34,253 nucleotides of DNA from NCBI GenBank assembly GCA_017630215.1, contig JAGBVR010000005.1:1-34253 (forward strand), in the 5' to 3' direction. The stretch is from Bacteroidales bacterium (lineage in GTDB: Bacteria > Bacteroidota > Bacteroidia > Bacteroidales > UBA932). The notes beneath the pieces are model-generated. The model was not told where the DNA came from and did not search any database. It saw nothing but the letters and a program-made list of their open reading frames with translations. A program made the position numbers and the translations under genes. This document shows positions 1 to 7,585 of the stretch, one piece after another; position 1 is the stretch's first letter; the number at the start of each line of letters is the position of its first letter.

Positions 1-432
1 AATGTTGTGAACAAGTGTACCGAGCGGAATCTCTGAGAGAAGAAGAGTGTTACCTACCTCAGGAGCAACACCTGCACCTGAAGCGATCTCCTGTCCTACC
101 TTAAGTCCGTTAGGAGCGATGATGTATCTCTTTTCACCATCCTGATACTGTACCAATGCGATACGGGCGCTACGGTTTGGATCGTACTCGATTGTCATTA
201 CTGTAGCTGTGCACTCATCCTTGTCGCGGAGGAAGTCGATCACACGATACATTCTCTTGTGACCGCCACCGATGTAACGCATAGTCATCTTACCCTGATT
301 GTTACGTCCACCTGACTTCTTAAGAGGTTCGAGGAGGGACTTCTCAGGTCTCTTTGCGGTAATATCGTCAAAAGCACTGATTACCTTATTTCTCTGTCCG
401 GGAGTTACCGGTTTGAATTTTCTTACTGCCAT
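1..432 (-). CDS. rplB: 50S ribosomal protein L2, N-terminal part (cut by window edge)
   Basis: L2 binds 23S rRNA near the peptidyl-transferase centre. The visible 144 residues start [15 protein letters not shown] at the ATG read from 432 down. They contain the family stretches [35 protein letters not shown] and [14 protein letters not shown], and end at GTLVHNI, about half of the usual ~274 residues. There is no stop because the gene runs off the left edge of the window. It follows rplW by 12 bases in the same operon. Seen: frame and motifs. Known: L2 family. I see no alternative identity. Confidence 0.97.
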   Translation of the reverse strand, partial: MAVRKFKPVTPGQRNKVISAFDDITAKRPEKSLLEPLKKSGGRNNQGKMTMRYIGGGHKRMYRVIDFLRDKDECTATVMTIEYDPNRSARIALVQYQDGEKRYIIAPNGLKVGQEIASGAGVAPEVGNTLLLSEIPLGTLVHNI

Positions 433-444
433 TGCTCAATCACC

Positions 445-735
445 TTAAATGTTTGCGTAAAAATCAATCTTATCCTCGCCAGCAAGTGTCACATACGCCT
501 TCTTGAAGTGGTTTGTGCGACCCTTGAGCATACCAGCCTTGGTATAACGAGCCTTTCTCTTTCCATGATAGTTTACAGTGTTTACATCTGCAACTGTCAC
601 ATTGTAGAGCTGCTCCACCGCAGCCTTGATCTGAAGCTTGTTGGCCTCGCGGTCAACAATAAATCCGTAACGGTTCAACTTTTCGCCCTGAACCGTCAAC
701 TTCTCAGTTACTATTGGCTTAATTATAATTCCCAT
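445..735 (-). CDS. rplW: 50S ribosomal protein L23
   Basis: L23 sits at the polypeptide exit tunnel and docks trigger factor and SRP. The 96-residue product has the expected length. It opens MGIIIKPIVTEKLT, and the KPIVTEK start is diagnostic for the family. It carries the YGFIVDREANKLQIKAAVE helix and the basic KRKARYTKAGM loop, then ends in a short beta strand (DKIDFYANI). It lies 12 bases downstream of rplD and 12 bases upstream of rplB, so translational coupling within one mRNA is likely. Nothing unusual was seen. Confidence 0.96.
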   Translation of the reverse strand: MGIIIKPIVTEKLTVQGEKLNRYGFIVDREANKLQIKAAVEQLYNVTVADVNTVNYHGKRKARYTKAGMLKGRTNHFKKAYVTLAGEDKIDFYANI

Positions 736-747
736 CTCTCAATCGGT

Positions 748-1377
748 TTATCGTCTGATTCTTGATGCAAGGATATCCTGAACGCCGTCAACAAGTACGA
801 GTGAATATGCATTCATGATCGCGTAAGTGTTGATCTCGTCAACAGTGATAACCTTAACCTCAGGAAGGTTACGAGACGAAAGGTAAATATTTGTCGAATT
901 CTCTGGAAGTACGAAGAGTACCTTTCTGCTTCCAGCCTTGATGTTGTTAAGGATCTGGATGAACTCCTTGGTCTTAGGTGCCTCCATTACGAATGGCTCA
1001 ACCATTGTGATTGCGTTCTCCTGAGCCTTGTAAGAAAGAGCTGAGAATCTTGCAAGCTGCTTGAGCTTCTTGTTAAGTTTCTTGCGATAGCAACGTGGCT
1101 GTGGGCCGAATACGCGTCCACCACCTACATAGATACCAGCCTTGAGTGAACCGTGACGTGCGCCACCTGAACCCTTCTGGCGGATAAGCTTCTTAGTGCT
1201 GTATGCAACCTCGCTGCGGTCCTTAGACTTAGCTGTTCCCTGACGCTGGTTAGCAAGATACTGCTTAACGTCGAGGTAGATAGCGTGGTCGTTCGGTGTG
1301 ATACCGAAAATCTCCTCATTGAGAGTCACTGTCTTAGCAACAGTACCGTCGATTTTGTAAACTGACAACTCCATCAT
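748..1377 (-). CDS. rplD: 50S ribosomal protein L4
   Basis: L4 binds 23S rRNA and lines the exit tunnel. The 209-residue product has the family core: HAIYLDVKQYLANQRQGT, then the basic loop KKLIRQKGSGGARHGS, then GGGRVFGPQPR. A later stretch, YLSSRNLPEVKVITVDEINTYAIM, is also typical. Two ATG codons are adjacent (1377 and 1374) and either could be used; the second matches the MEV-type start of related L4 proteins. The rplC stop is only 3 bases upstream. L4 autoregulates the S10 operon in gamma-proteobacteria, but no such leader is recognisable here. Confidence 0.96.
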   Translation of the reverse strand: MMELSVYKIDGTVAKTVTLNEEIFGITPNDHAIYLDVKQYLANQRQGTAKSKDRSEVAYSTKKLIRQKGSGGARHGSLKAGIYVGGGRVFGPQPRCYRKKLNKKLKQLARFSALSYKAQENAITMVEPFVMEAPKTKEFIQILNNIKAGSRKVLFVLPENSTNIYLSSRNLPEVKVITVDEINTYAIMNAYSLVLVDGVQDILASRIRR

Positions 1378-1380
1378 AAC

Positions 1381-2004
1381 TTAGTCCTCCACGATTACAT
1401 ATGAACCCTTAGCTCCTGGTACAGAGCCCTTTACTACGATAAGGTTGTTCTCAGGCATAACCTTGATAACCTCGAGGTTGATAACAGTTACACGCTGGTT
1501 ACCCATGTGTCCTGCCATACGCATTCCCTTGAATACGCGTGAAGGCCATGAACATGCACCGAGTGAACCAGGGTGACGGAGACGGTTGTGCTGACCGTGA
1601 GTCTGGCCACCTACACCGGCAAAGCCGTGACGCTTAACTACGCCCTGGAAACCCTTACCCTTTGATGTTCCGACAACATCCACGAACTTAACACCAGAGA
1701 AGATGTCAGCTACCGAAAGAGTGTCGCCGAGCTTAAGCTCCTGTGCGAAGTCTGCCTTGAACTCGACAAGCTTGCGCTTAGGAGTGGTTCCTGCCTTTTC
1801 GAAGTGGCCCTTGAGAGCCTTGCTGGCGTGCTTTTCTGAAATTTCGTCATAGGCAAGCTGTACAGCGGCATAACCATCTTTCTCTACTGTACGAATCTGC
1901 GTAACAACACACGGACCAGCCTCAATAACAGTGCACGGTATGTTTCTACCGTCGGCACCAAAAACGGAAGTCATTCCGATTTTCTTTCCAATTAATCCAG
2001 GCAT
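1381..2004 (-). CDS. rplC: 50S ribosomal protein L3
   Basis: L3 is an early-assembling large-subunit protein reaching toward the peptidyl-transferase centre. The 207 residues begin [15 protein letters not shown], the family signature. They include the long extension with [17 protein letters not shown], a glutamine in the [12 protein letters not shown] stretch where many L3 proteins are methylated, and [15 protein letters not shown]. It is the first gene of the operon in this window. A Bacteroidota-type promoter lies about 60 bases upstream. rpsJ, which usually precedes rplC, is absent; the next gene upstream on this strand encodes a phosphatase. Confidence 0.97.
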   Translation of the reverse strand: MPGLIGKKIGMTSVFGADGRNIPCTVIEAGPCVVTQIRTVEKDGYAAVQLAYDEISEKHASKALKGHFEKAGTTPKRKLVEFKADFAQELKLGDTLSVADIFSGVKFVDVVGTSKGKGFQGVVKRHGFAGVGGQTHGQHNRLRHPGSLGACSWPSRVFKGMRMAGHMGNQRVTVINLEVIKVMPENNLIVVKGSVPGAKGSYVIVED

Positions 2005-2066
2005 TGGTTTGTTTTAATTAATTGATTATAAATACTTTATATCCCACAACACATTTTTGCGGGCTG

Positions 2067-2097
2067 CAAAGATACGAATAATATTTTCATTTTCAAC
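2067..2097 (-). promoter_or_regulatory. Bacteroidota-type promoter for the rplC operon
   Basis: On the minus strand, TATCTTTG (2074 to 2067) matches the Bacteroidota -7 consensus TAnnTTTG. A GTTG (2097 to 2094) lies exactly 19 bases upstream as the -33 element. A start site near 2060 would give a leader of about 55 bases before the rplC ATG. Both elements and their spacing fit the consensus, and this is the best promoter in the window. Confidence 0.85.
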
Positions 2098-2116
2098 ATT
2101 TTATGCAAAAAAATTG

Positions 2117-3286
2117 TTAATAACTTTTTTCGGAAGCATAAAATGAAGTCTGCACTCCCTCTGTATTGTATGTATGTATGACATAGCCGTTTACATCTGC
2201 TTCGAACTCCAGACGGTCGGTATCATCATTGGCCAGGATAGGGAAAGCATTGCCGCATTCGCCAGGCTTGACATAGATATGCCTGTGATGATGCCCGCTC
2301 AGCATAATGTCCACTCCCGCCTGATTCAGTACTGGAACAAAGTGTTCGCTCACCCACTTCTGCCCGTACCAGCTGTCGGCACGACCGATTGACGGTATGT
2401 GCATAACGGCCACCTTGACCGGTGCTTCAGAGAACAGCGGATCAGCCACAGCCTGTTTGAGCCACTGCAATTCTTCCATACGATAGCTGTCAAAGTCTGC
2501 CATTCCCGAATATTCCGCATTGCGGTCAGGCTTGTCCTCGCCCGCATCGAGAATAAGGATGGCCACCGGACCCTGTCGGAGAAGATGGTAAGGCTCTCCT
2601 GTAGGAGTCGGGGCATATTGCTTCATGGCGGCAGCATCCCTGCCGCGGGTCTCATGATTACCCCTGACCCAGACCGAAGGGACATCAGCGACAAGTTCAG
2701 GCACGGTTCCGAACACACTTGAAAGAGCAGTCTCAATATCACTTATGTATGAGACCATATCTCCATTCATTATCAAAAGATCCAGAGTATCAACCCCTTG
2801 AGTCAAGGCGCGATAACGATCCGTGTTGCCATGAATATCGTTCAACATCACAAAACGACAGGTCCGAGCATCCTTGTCCAGAGTCTTGAACACCCCATCT
2901 CCACCAAACTTCAGTCTGTGTGCAAGACCGAAATCCACACCGTAAGGATCACTGTCATCCTTGACAAGCTTTCCATAGATACGGTATCTGTAAGTCTGTC
3001 CGGGAAGAAGTCCCGTAATTCTTACAGAATGAGTTGTTCCGGATATACGTCTTCCCGACACCGTATGATAGTATCTGGGACGGGCACATGCTTCGAAAGC
3101 AGTACCGTCATCCGGCGCCACTTCCACCCACGCAAAGACATTTTCCTGCGATGTCCACAATATCGTCACTTCAGTTTCACCGGCATTCTGAATCCATGGA
3201 CCACACTTGATATCCGGTCTGGCAGCGGTACAAACGCCGGAAAGCCCTAACGCAAGGGCTGCTAAAAGAGCTGAAATCCTTTTCAT
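2117..3286 (-). CDS. Secreted calcineurin-like / purple-acid-phosphatase-like metallophosphatase
   Basis: Predicted two-metal phosphoesterase acting outside the cytoplasm. I chose the ATG at 3286 because it starts a clear signal peptide (MKRISALLAALALGLSGVCTA); an upstream in-frame ATG at 3454 would read through the divergent promoter region and the start of cdaA. The 389-residue product has an N-terminal fibronectin-III-like beta domain (about 25-135), as in purple acid phosphatases. The metallophosphatase core follows in order: NDIHG, NGDMVS, RGNHET, VMHIPS and SGHHHRH, which supply the metal ligands. The substrate is unknown; phosphomonoesters or nucleotides are plausible. It is transcribed toward rplC with about 110 bases between. 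Confidence 0.88.
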   Translation of the reverse strand: MKRISALLAALALGLSGVCTAARPDIKCGPWIQNAGETEVTILWTSQENVFAWVEVAPDDGTAFEACARPRYYHTVSGRRISGTTHSVRITGLLPGQTYRYRIYGKLVKDDSDPYGVDFGLAHRLKFGGDGVFKTLDKDARTCRFVMLNDIHGNTDRYRALTQGVDTLDLLIMNGDMVSYISDIETALSSVFGTVPELVADVPSVWVRGNHETRGRDAAAMKQYAPTPTGEPYHLLRQGPVAILILDAGEDKPDRNAEYSGMADFDSYRMEELQWLKQAVADPLFSEAPVKVAVMHIPSIGRADSWYGQKWVSEHFVPVLNQAGVDIMLSGHHHRHIYVKPGECGNAFPILANDDTDRLEFEADVNGYVIHTYNTEGVQTSFYASEKSY

Positions 3287-3306
3287 AAACATTCTGTTAA
3301 AGTATG

Positions 3307-3314
3307 CAAATATA
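3307..3314 (-). promoter_or_regulatory. -7 box for the metallophosphatase gene
   Basis: On the minus strand TATATTTG fits TAnnTTTG, 21 bases upstream of the chosen ATG at 3286. No TTG is found at the ideal 19-21 base spacing upstream, so only the -7 half is supported. Confidence 0.5.
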
Positions 3315-3355
3315 AGATATTTTGAGTTATGGGAACGATATACGCAAATTATGAG

Positions 3356-3363
3356 TATCTTTG
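3356..3363 (+). promoter_or_regulatory. -7 box for cdaA and the downstream run
   Basis: TATCTTTG matches the Bacteroidota -7 consensus, 21 bases before the cdaA ATG at 3385. The -33 element is not recognisable: the nearest TTTG, at 3321, is too far upstream. It lies back-to-back with the phosphatase -7 box at 3307-3314. Confidence 0.6.
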
Positions 3364-3384
3364 CGCGGATATATATAAAGGTAT

Positions 3385-4194
3385 ATGATACTGGCGATTT
3401 TCGGATTTCTTCAGCTTTCGCTGGCCGACATACTGGACATTCTGCTCCTTGCACTTCTGATCTACATTGTATTCCGCTGGATCAGAGGTACTTCTGCGAT
3501 GAGCATCTTCGTGGCTATCATCTCCCTGTATGGCATCAGACTCATAGTTTCCGCATTCAACATGAGGCTGATGACCAACATTATGGAGACTGTGCTGGAC
3601 GTGGGAGTCATTGCTTTCATAGTTATCTTCCAGCCTGAGATAAGGAAATTCCTGATGAGGCTGGGAAGCAGGTATATAAGCAGCAAACAGGGAAAAGCCA
3701 TACTGGACAGGATATTGGGGAAAGCCCGCCAAAGCGCCGATATCAGTAAAAGTGAAGCTGTAAACGACATCACCCAAGCATGCCGGAGAATGTCAGAAGA
3801 CAAGACAGGGGCATTGATCGTAATAGGACACAAGGCTTCCCTTGAAGACATCATCAACACAGGTGACCGTATCGATGCTGCTATCCACCGCCGACTGATA
3901 ATGAATCTGTTTTTCAAGAATTCTCCCCTCCACGACGGAGCACTTGTCATAACGGGAGGACGTATTGTAGCGGCAAGATGTACATTACCGATTACCGAAA
4001 GGAGCAATATCCCCGCAAATTTCGGAATGAGGCACAAGGCTGCCATCGGCATTACCGAAGAAACGGATGCAGATGCAATCGTAGTATCTGAAGAGACCGG
4101 AAAAATATCGTTTGTAAAGAGTGGAGCGGTTACACCTATCCAGAACATCAACGAATTGAAACTTCTCATCAGCACATCTCTGGGAGAAGAATAG
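3385..4194 (+). CDS. cdaA: Membrane diadenylate cyclase (c-di-AMP synthase, CdaA/DacA type)
   Basis: Condenses two ATP to c-di-AMP, a second messenger for potassium and envelope homeostasis. The 269 residues show three N-terminal membrane segments (about 3-30, 38-58, 70-84) and then a DisA_N catalytic domain. The DGA motif is at 184-186, followed by GGRIVAARCTLP. The second motif reads GMRHKAAIGI (216-218), so the usual RHR triad is RHK, a conservative change in a nucleotide-contacting position. The ATG at 3385 is 21 bases downstream of a -7 box and keeps the first membrane helix complete. mutS2 starts 46 bases after the stop. Confidence 0.93.
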   Translation: MILAIFGFLQLSLADILDILLLALLIYIVFRWIRGTSAMSIFVAIISLYGIRLIVSAFNMRLMTNIMETVLDVGVIAFIVIFQPEIRKFLMRLGSRYISSKQGKAILDRILGKARQSADISKSEAVNDITQACRRMSEDKTGALIVIGHKASLEDIINTGDRIDAAIHRRLIMNLFFKNSPLHDGALVITGGRIVAARCTLPITERSNIPANFGMRHKAAIGITEETDADAIVVSEETGKISFVKSGAVTPIQNINELKLLISTSLGEE

Positions 4195-4225
4195 GAGCCG
4201 GACCCCGTGAGGGAGAAGGCTGCAT

Positions 4226-4232
4226 AAAGGAG
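4226..4232 (+). promoter_or_regulatory. Strong Shine-Dalgarno deciding a TTG start for mutS2
   Basis: AAAGGAG ends 8 bases before a TTG at 4241. Bacteroidota genes often lack such sites, so this one supports the non-ATG start. No ATG occurs in frame until after the conserved N-terminal motif. Confidence 0.65.
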
Positions 4233-4240
4233 AGAAAGAA

Positions 4241-6790
4241 TTGGAAGAGAAAAAGAGAACAATCGACACAAGGCTCGAACAGAAGATCGGATTTGACAGA
4301 ATAAGAAGAATCATATCCGACAGATGTTCGACTGCATATGCTGTGGAAAGGGCTGCAACAGAGACCTTTTCGACAAACCCGTCACATATACGCAAAAGAC
4401 TGCTCCTGACAGACGAAATGCGCCTCATAATGATGTTTGAGGACAGTTTCCCTTCAGGCGGCTTCATCGACTGCATTGATTTCCTGAAGCCACTGGAAAG
4501 AAGTTCTGCCGCAATTGACCTTCTGTCACTGCGCAAACTCCGGACTATGCTGGAGACACTCCGAAAGATCACATCCTTTTTCGACGGAGTAAAGGATGGA
4601 GTGTATCCTAACTTGAAAAGAATGAGTTCACGTATCCTGAGTTTCCCTGAAGTACAGCGAAGGATAGACCTTATACTCGACCGATACGGTGACGTAAAGG
4701 ACACGGCATCTGATGCCTTGTATGAAATCAGGAGGGCATTGAAAGAAAAGGAGGGAACCATTTCAAGACGAATGGCAGCCATTCTGAAAAGGGCTCAGGA
4801 AGAAGGTATTGTTGACAGCGATGCAGGAGTCTCCATTCGAGACGGAAAGATGCTCATACCGGTAAGTGCTGCGAACAAGAAGAAGATTCCGGGATTCATA
4901 TACGATGAGTCTGCTACTGGAAAGACAGCATTCATAGAGCCGGCAGAAGTGGTCGAACTTGACAATCAGATAAAGGAACTAAGATTTTCCGAGCAGAGGG
5001 AAATTCTGCGCATTCTGCTGGAATTCACGGAATTCCTTCGTCCTTATATCGCTGATCTTCTTACTGCAGCGAAATATCTGGGAGAAATTGACTTCATCAT
5101 GGCGAAGGCGCAGATTGCCTTGGACTTCATAGCGGGAATGCCGATCATTTCGGATGACGGCCAGATGAACCTTCGCAAAGCCAGACATCCGCTGCTGGAG
5201 CGGGCATTGCGAAAGGAAAAGAAGGAAATCGTGCCTCTTACCGCCACATTGACCAAGGAAAAGCATATTCTTCTGATATCCGGTCCTAATGCCGGAGGTA
5301 AGTCGGTATGTCTGAAGACTGTCGGTCTTCTTCAATATATGTTCCAGTGGGGAATGCTGATTCCTACATCAGAAACTTCCGAGATGCTGGTGTTCGACAG
5401 GATAATGGTCGATATCGGAGACGACCAGTCGATAGACAATGACCTCAGTACCTACAGTTCATTTCTGGGCAACATGAAGGACATGCTCTCATGTGCCGAC
5501 GAAAAGACACTCGTGCTGATAGACGAATTCGGTTCCGGCACCGAGCCTGCTGCCGGAGGTGCCATCGCAGAGGCCATTCTGAGCGAACTCGACAAGAGAG
5601 GAACTTATGGCGTAATCACCACCCATTATACGAATCTGAAGCTATATGCATCACCAGAGACCGGAGTATTGAACGGAGCAATGATGTTTGACGTGAAGAA
5701 CATAGCACCTCTGTTCAAGCTTGAGATGGGACTGCCGGGCAATTCCTTCGCATTTGAACTTGCACGCAAGATGGGACTGCCGGAAAACATAATCAAGGAT
5801 GCAGAATCACGAGCTGGTGAGGAGTTTGTCGGTATCGAGAGAAACCTGCGCAAGATTGCGCGCAACAGAAAAGCTCTGGATGAAAAACTTGAGCGTATCA
5901 AGCATACCGACAGGACCCTGGAAAACATCACCGAGAAATATCAGAAGGAGCTTCAGCAGATAAAACAGCTCAAGAAGGAGATCCTCGACCAGGCGAAAAA
6001 GGAAGCGCAGGAAATAATCCAGGGCGCCAACAAGCAGGTGGAAAACACAATCAAGACCATCAAGGAATCACAGGCCGCCAAGGAAGAGACTCAGGAAGCA
6101 AGAAGAGGGCTCCAGGACTTCATGGCAATACTTGCCGCAAAGAAAGAGCAGGAGCAGAAGGAAAAGGAAGATTACATCGAGCGCAAGATAAAGCAGATCG
6201 ATGCCCGCAAGGAAAGGCAGAAACAAAGAAAGGCTAGGAAAGCCGATGAAAAGGCCGCACAGGAACTTCTCGAGCAGCAGGCAGAGAAAGAAAGAATCGA
6301 AGCATTCAAGTCTGCTCCTCTGAAAGTCGGAGAGAAAGTTAGAGTGAAGGAAAACGGCATGGTAGGAGAGATTGCCAAGGTTTCTGCGAAAGCCGTAGTC
6401 GTGGTAATCGGCAATATCAGCAGCAAGATGCCTCTGGACAAGGTGGAAAGAATCACTTCCAATGAATTCAAGAGTGCCGTAAAAGAGACCGCAAGGCCTG
6501 TTTCAACTATCAGATACGATTCGTCCATCAGCGAAAGAAAGCTGAATTTCAGCACCGAAATGGATGTAAGGGGCGAAAGATTGAACGATGCTGTGGAAAA
6601 GGTTACCAGATATGTCGATGATGCCGTCATGCTCGGGGTACCTTCAGTGAGGATCATCCATGGAAAGGGAACAGGTGTCCTTCGCGACGAGCTTCAGAAA
6701 CTTATCCGTACAATACCGGGAGTAGCAAGCGTAAAGGACGAGCACATCCAGTTCGGCGGAACAGGAGTCACCATTGTAACATTTGACTGA
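4241..6790 (+). CDS. mutS2: Endonuclease MutS2 (MutS-family ATPase with Smr domain)
   Basis: MutS2 proteins bind branched DNA or collided ribosomes, depending on species, and carry a C-terminal Smr nuclease-like domain. The 849 residues include the conserved N-terminal EQKIGFDRIRRIIS, which begins about 13 residues after the TTG start and so fixes that start. A MutS core and clamp follow. The Walker A GPNAGGKS is at 348-355 and Walker B LIDEFGSGTEPA has D428/E429. A long charged coiled coil runs about 520-690, then a KOW-like stretch (KVGEKVRVKENGMVGEI). The Smr domain has MDVRG at 774-778 and HGKGTG from H807. All key motifs are intact. It lies in a run with cdaA upstream and a DUF4878 lipoprotein downstream. 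Confidence 0.95.
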   Translation: MEEKKRTIDTRLEQKIGFDRIRRIISDRCSTAYAVERAATETFSTNPSHIRKRLLLTDEMRLIMMFEDSFPSGGFIDCIDFLKPLERSSAAIDLLSLRKLRTMLETLRKITSFFDGVKDGVYPNLKRMSSRILSFPEVQRRIDLILDRYGDVKDTASDALYEIRRALKEKEGTISRRMAAILKRAQEEGIVDSDAGVSIRDGKMLIPVSAANKKKIPGFIYDESATGKTAFIEPAEVVELDNQIKELRFSEQREILRILLEFTEFLRPYIADLLTAAKYLGEIDFIMAKAQIALDFIAGMPIISDDGQMNLRKARHPLLERALRKEKKEIVPLTATLTKEKHILLISGPNAGGKSVCLKTVGLLQYMFQWGMLIPTSETSEMLVFDRIMVDIGDDQSIDNDLSTYSSFLGNMKDMLSCADEKTLVLIDEFGSGTEPAAGGAIAEAILSELDKRGTYGVITTHYTNLKLYASPETGVLNGAMMFDVKNIAPLFKLEMGLPGNSFAFELARKMGLPENIIKDAESRAGEEFVGIERNLRKIARNRKALDEKLERIKHTDRTLENITEKYQKELQQIKQLKKEILDQAKKEAQEIIQGANKQVENTIKTIKESQAAKEETQEARRGLQDFMAILAAKKEQEQKEKEDYIERKIKQIDARKERQKQRKARKADEKAAQELLEQQAEKERIEAFKSAPLKVGEKVRVKENGMVGEIAKVSAKAVVVVIGNISSKMPLDKVERITSNEFKSAVKETARPVSTIRYDSSISERKLNFSTEMDVRGERLNDAVEKVTRYVDDAVMLGVPSVRIIHGKGTGVLRDELQKLIRTIPGVASVKDEHIQFGGTGVTIVTFD

Positions 6791-6791
6791 T

Positions 6792-7214
6792 ATGAAAAGA
6801 ATATTGATCCATATCGCTGTGGCAGCCATCCTGTTGGTCGGTTGCAAAGGGGGCGGAGAAGGAAAGAAGACAGAGATGAGTCCGGAAAATGTGACGGAGA
6901 CATTTACAAGGCATATTGCCTCAGGAAAATTTGACCAGGCCATGGAGCTTTGCGACACCACATCGATGCAAGCTTATATCGACAGGTGCATAGCCGTCTG
7001 GGAAAGCCTGGAAAAGAATGACAGCAGCGCTCTTGCCATAGCATCGTCACTTCTTGCCGGAGCGGATATAAAGATAGCGAAAACGGAAAAGACCGACATA
7101 GGACGGGATGTGTATTACAGTATTGAGGCCGACGGTAATCTGAAAGAAAAGAAGGCGACACTGGTCAAAGAGGAGGGAGAATGGAGAATCAGGACGATCA
7201 CCGACGTAATCTAG
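6792..7214 (+). CDS. DUF4878-like lipoprotein
   Basis: Small predicted lipoprotein of 140 residues with unknown function. The ATG at 6792 begins MKRILIHIAVAAILLVGC, an SPII signal with lipobox LVGC. An in-frame TTG at 6783 would overlap the mutS2 stop and is less likely. The mature part has the DUF4878 pattern: an N-terminal helix (SPENVTETFTRHIASGKFDQAMELC), a middle helix, then beta strands ending KKATLVKEEGEWRI, as in NTF2-like folds. It begins one base after the mutS2 stop, and its last 34 bases overlap yraN in another frame, so translation is probably coupled. Confidence 0.75.
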   Translation: MKRILIHIAVAAILLVGCKGGGEGKKTEMSPENVTETFTRHIASGKFDQAMELCDTTSMQAYIDRCIAVWESLEKNDSSALAIASSLLAGADIKIAKTEKTDIGRDVYYSIEADGNLKEKKATLVKEEGEWRIRTITDVI

Positions 7215-7570
7215 GCCGCAAGGGTGAAGATATTGCCTGTGAGCTTCTTAGAAGCATGGGGCATAGCATTCTGGAAAGAAACTATAGGAACGGACATTTT
7301 GAAATTGACATTATTTCAATAGATGCTGATGGAATACATTTTGTAGAGGTGAAGGCCCGCAGAGACAGCATACAGGCTCCTCCGCAATACAATGTGGACA
7401 GGATCAAGCAAAGCCGCATCACAAAGGCGGCACTTGGATTCCTCCACAGCAGCAAAGGGCTTCCGCTGAGCAGCTATGAATGTCATTTCGATGTGGTGGC
7501 TATAACCTTTGCAGGTGACTCATACAGTACCGAATGGTTCCCTCAAGCCTATATACCTATATATGTATAA
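7181..7570 (+). CDS. yraN: YraN family putative endonuclease (UPF0102)
   Basis: The 129-residue product has the YraN/UPF0102 restriction-endonuclease-like fold. GRKGEDIACELL is at 12-23, then ERNYRNGHFEIDIIS supplies the E and D, and FVEVKARR supplies the ExK of the predicted nuclease site. The biological role is unsettled in the family. Its start lies 34 bases inside the DUF4878 gene. No alternative in-frame ATG would keep the GEDIA motif, so the overlap is real. manC follows 15 bases after the stop. Confidence 0.92.
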   Translation: MENQDDHRRNLGRKGEDIACELLRSMGHSILERNYRNGHFEIDIISIDADGIHFVEVKARRDSIQAPPQYNVDRIKQSRITKAALGFLHSSKGLPLSSYECHFDVVAITFAGDSYSTEWFPQAYIPIYV

Positions 7571-7585
7571 GTAAGAATTTCTATA

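Noticed and set aside
3287-3454. Upstream start at 3454 for the metallophosphatase
   Set aside because: It would place 56 extra residues before a well-formed signal peptide and run across two divergent promoter boxes and the start of cdaA.
3462-4271. Minus-strand open frame of 269 codons opposite cdaA
   Set aside because: It mirrors the cyclase gene, has no recognisable domain or start signal, and the plus-strand protein carries clear DGA and RHK motifs.
3985-4782. Minus-strand open frame of 265 codons opposite the cdaA/mutS2 junction
   Set aside because: Ser/Arg/Ile-rich composition typical of an antisense shadow; the plus strand encodes conserved proteins throughout.
6172-6657. Minus-strand open frame of 161 codons inside mutS2
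   Set aside because: It is opposite the coiled coil and Smr domain; low-complexity Ser/Thr/Leu composition with no family signature.
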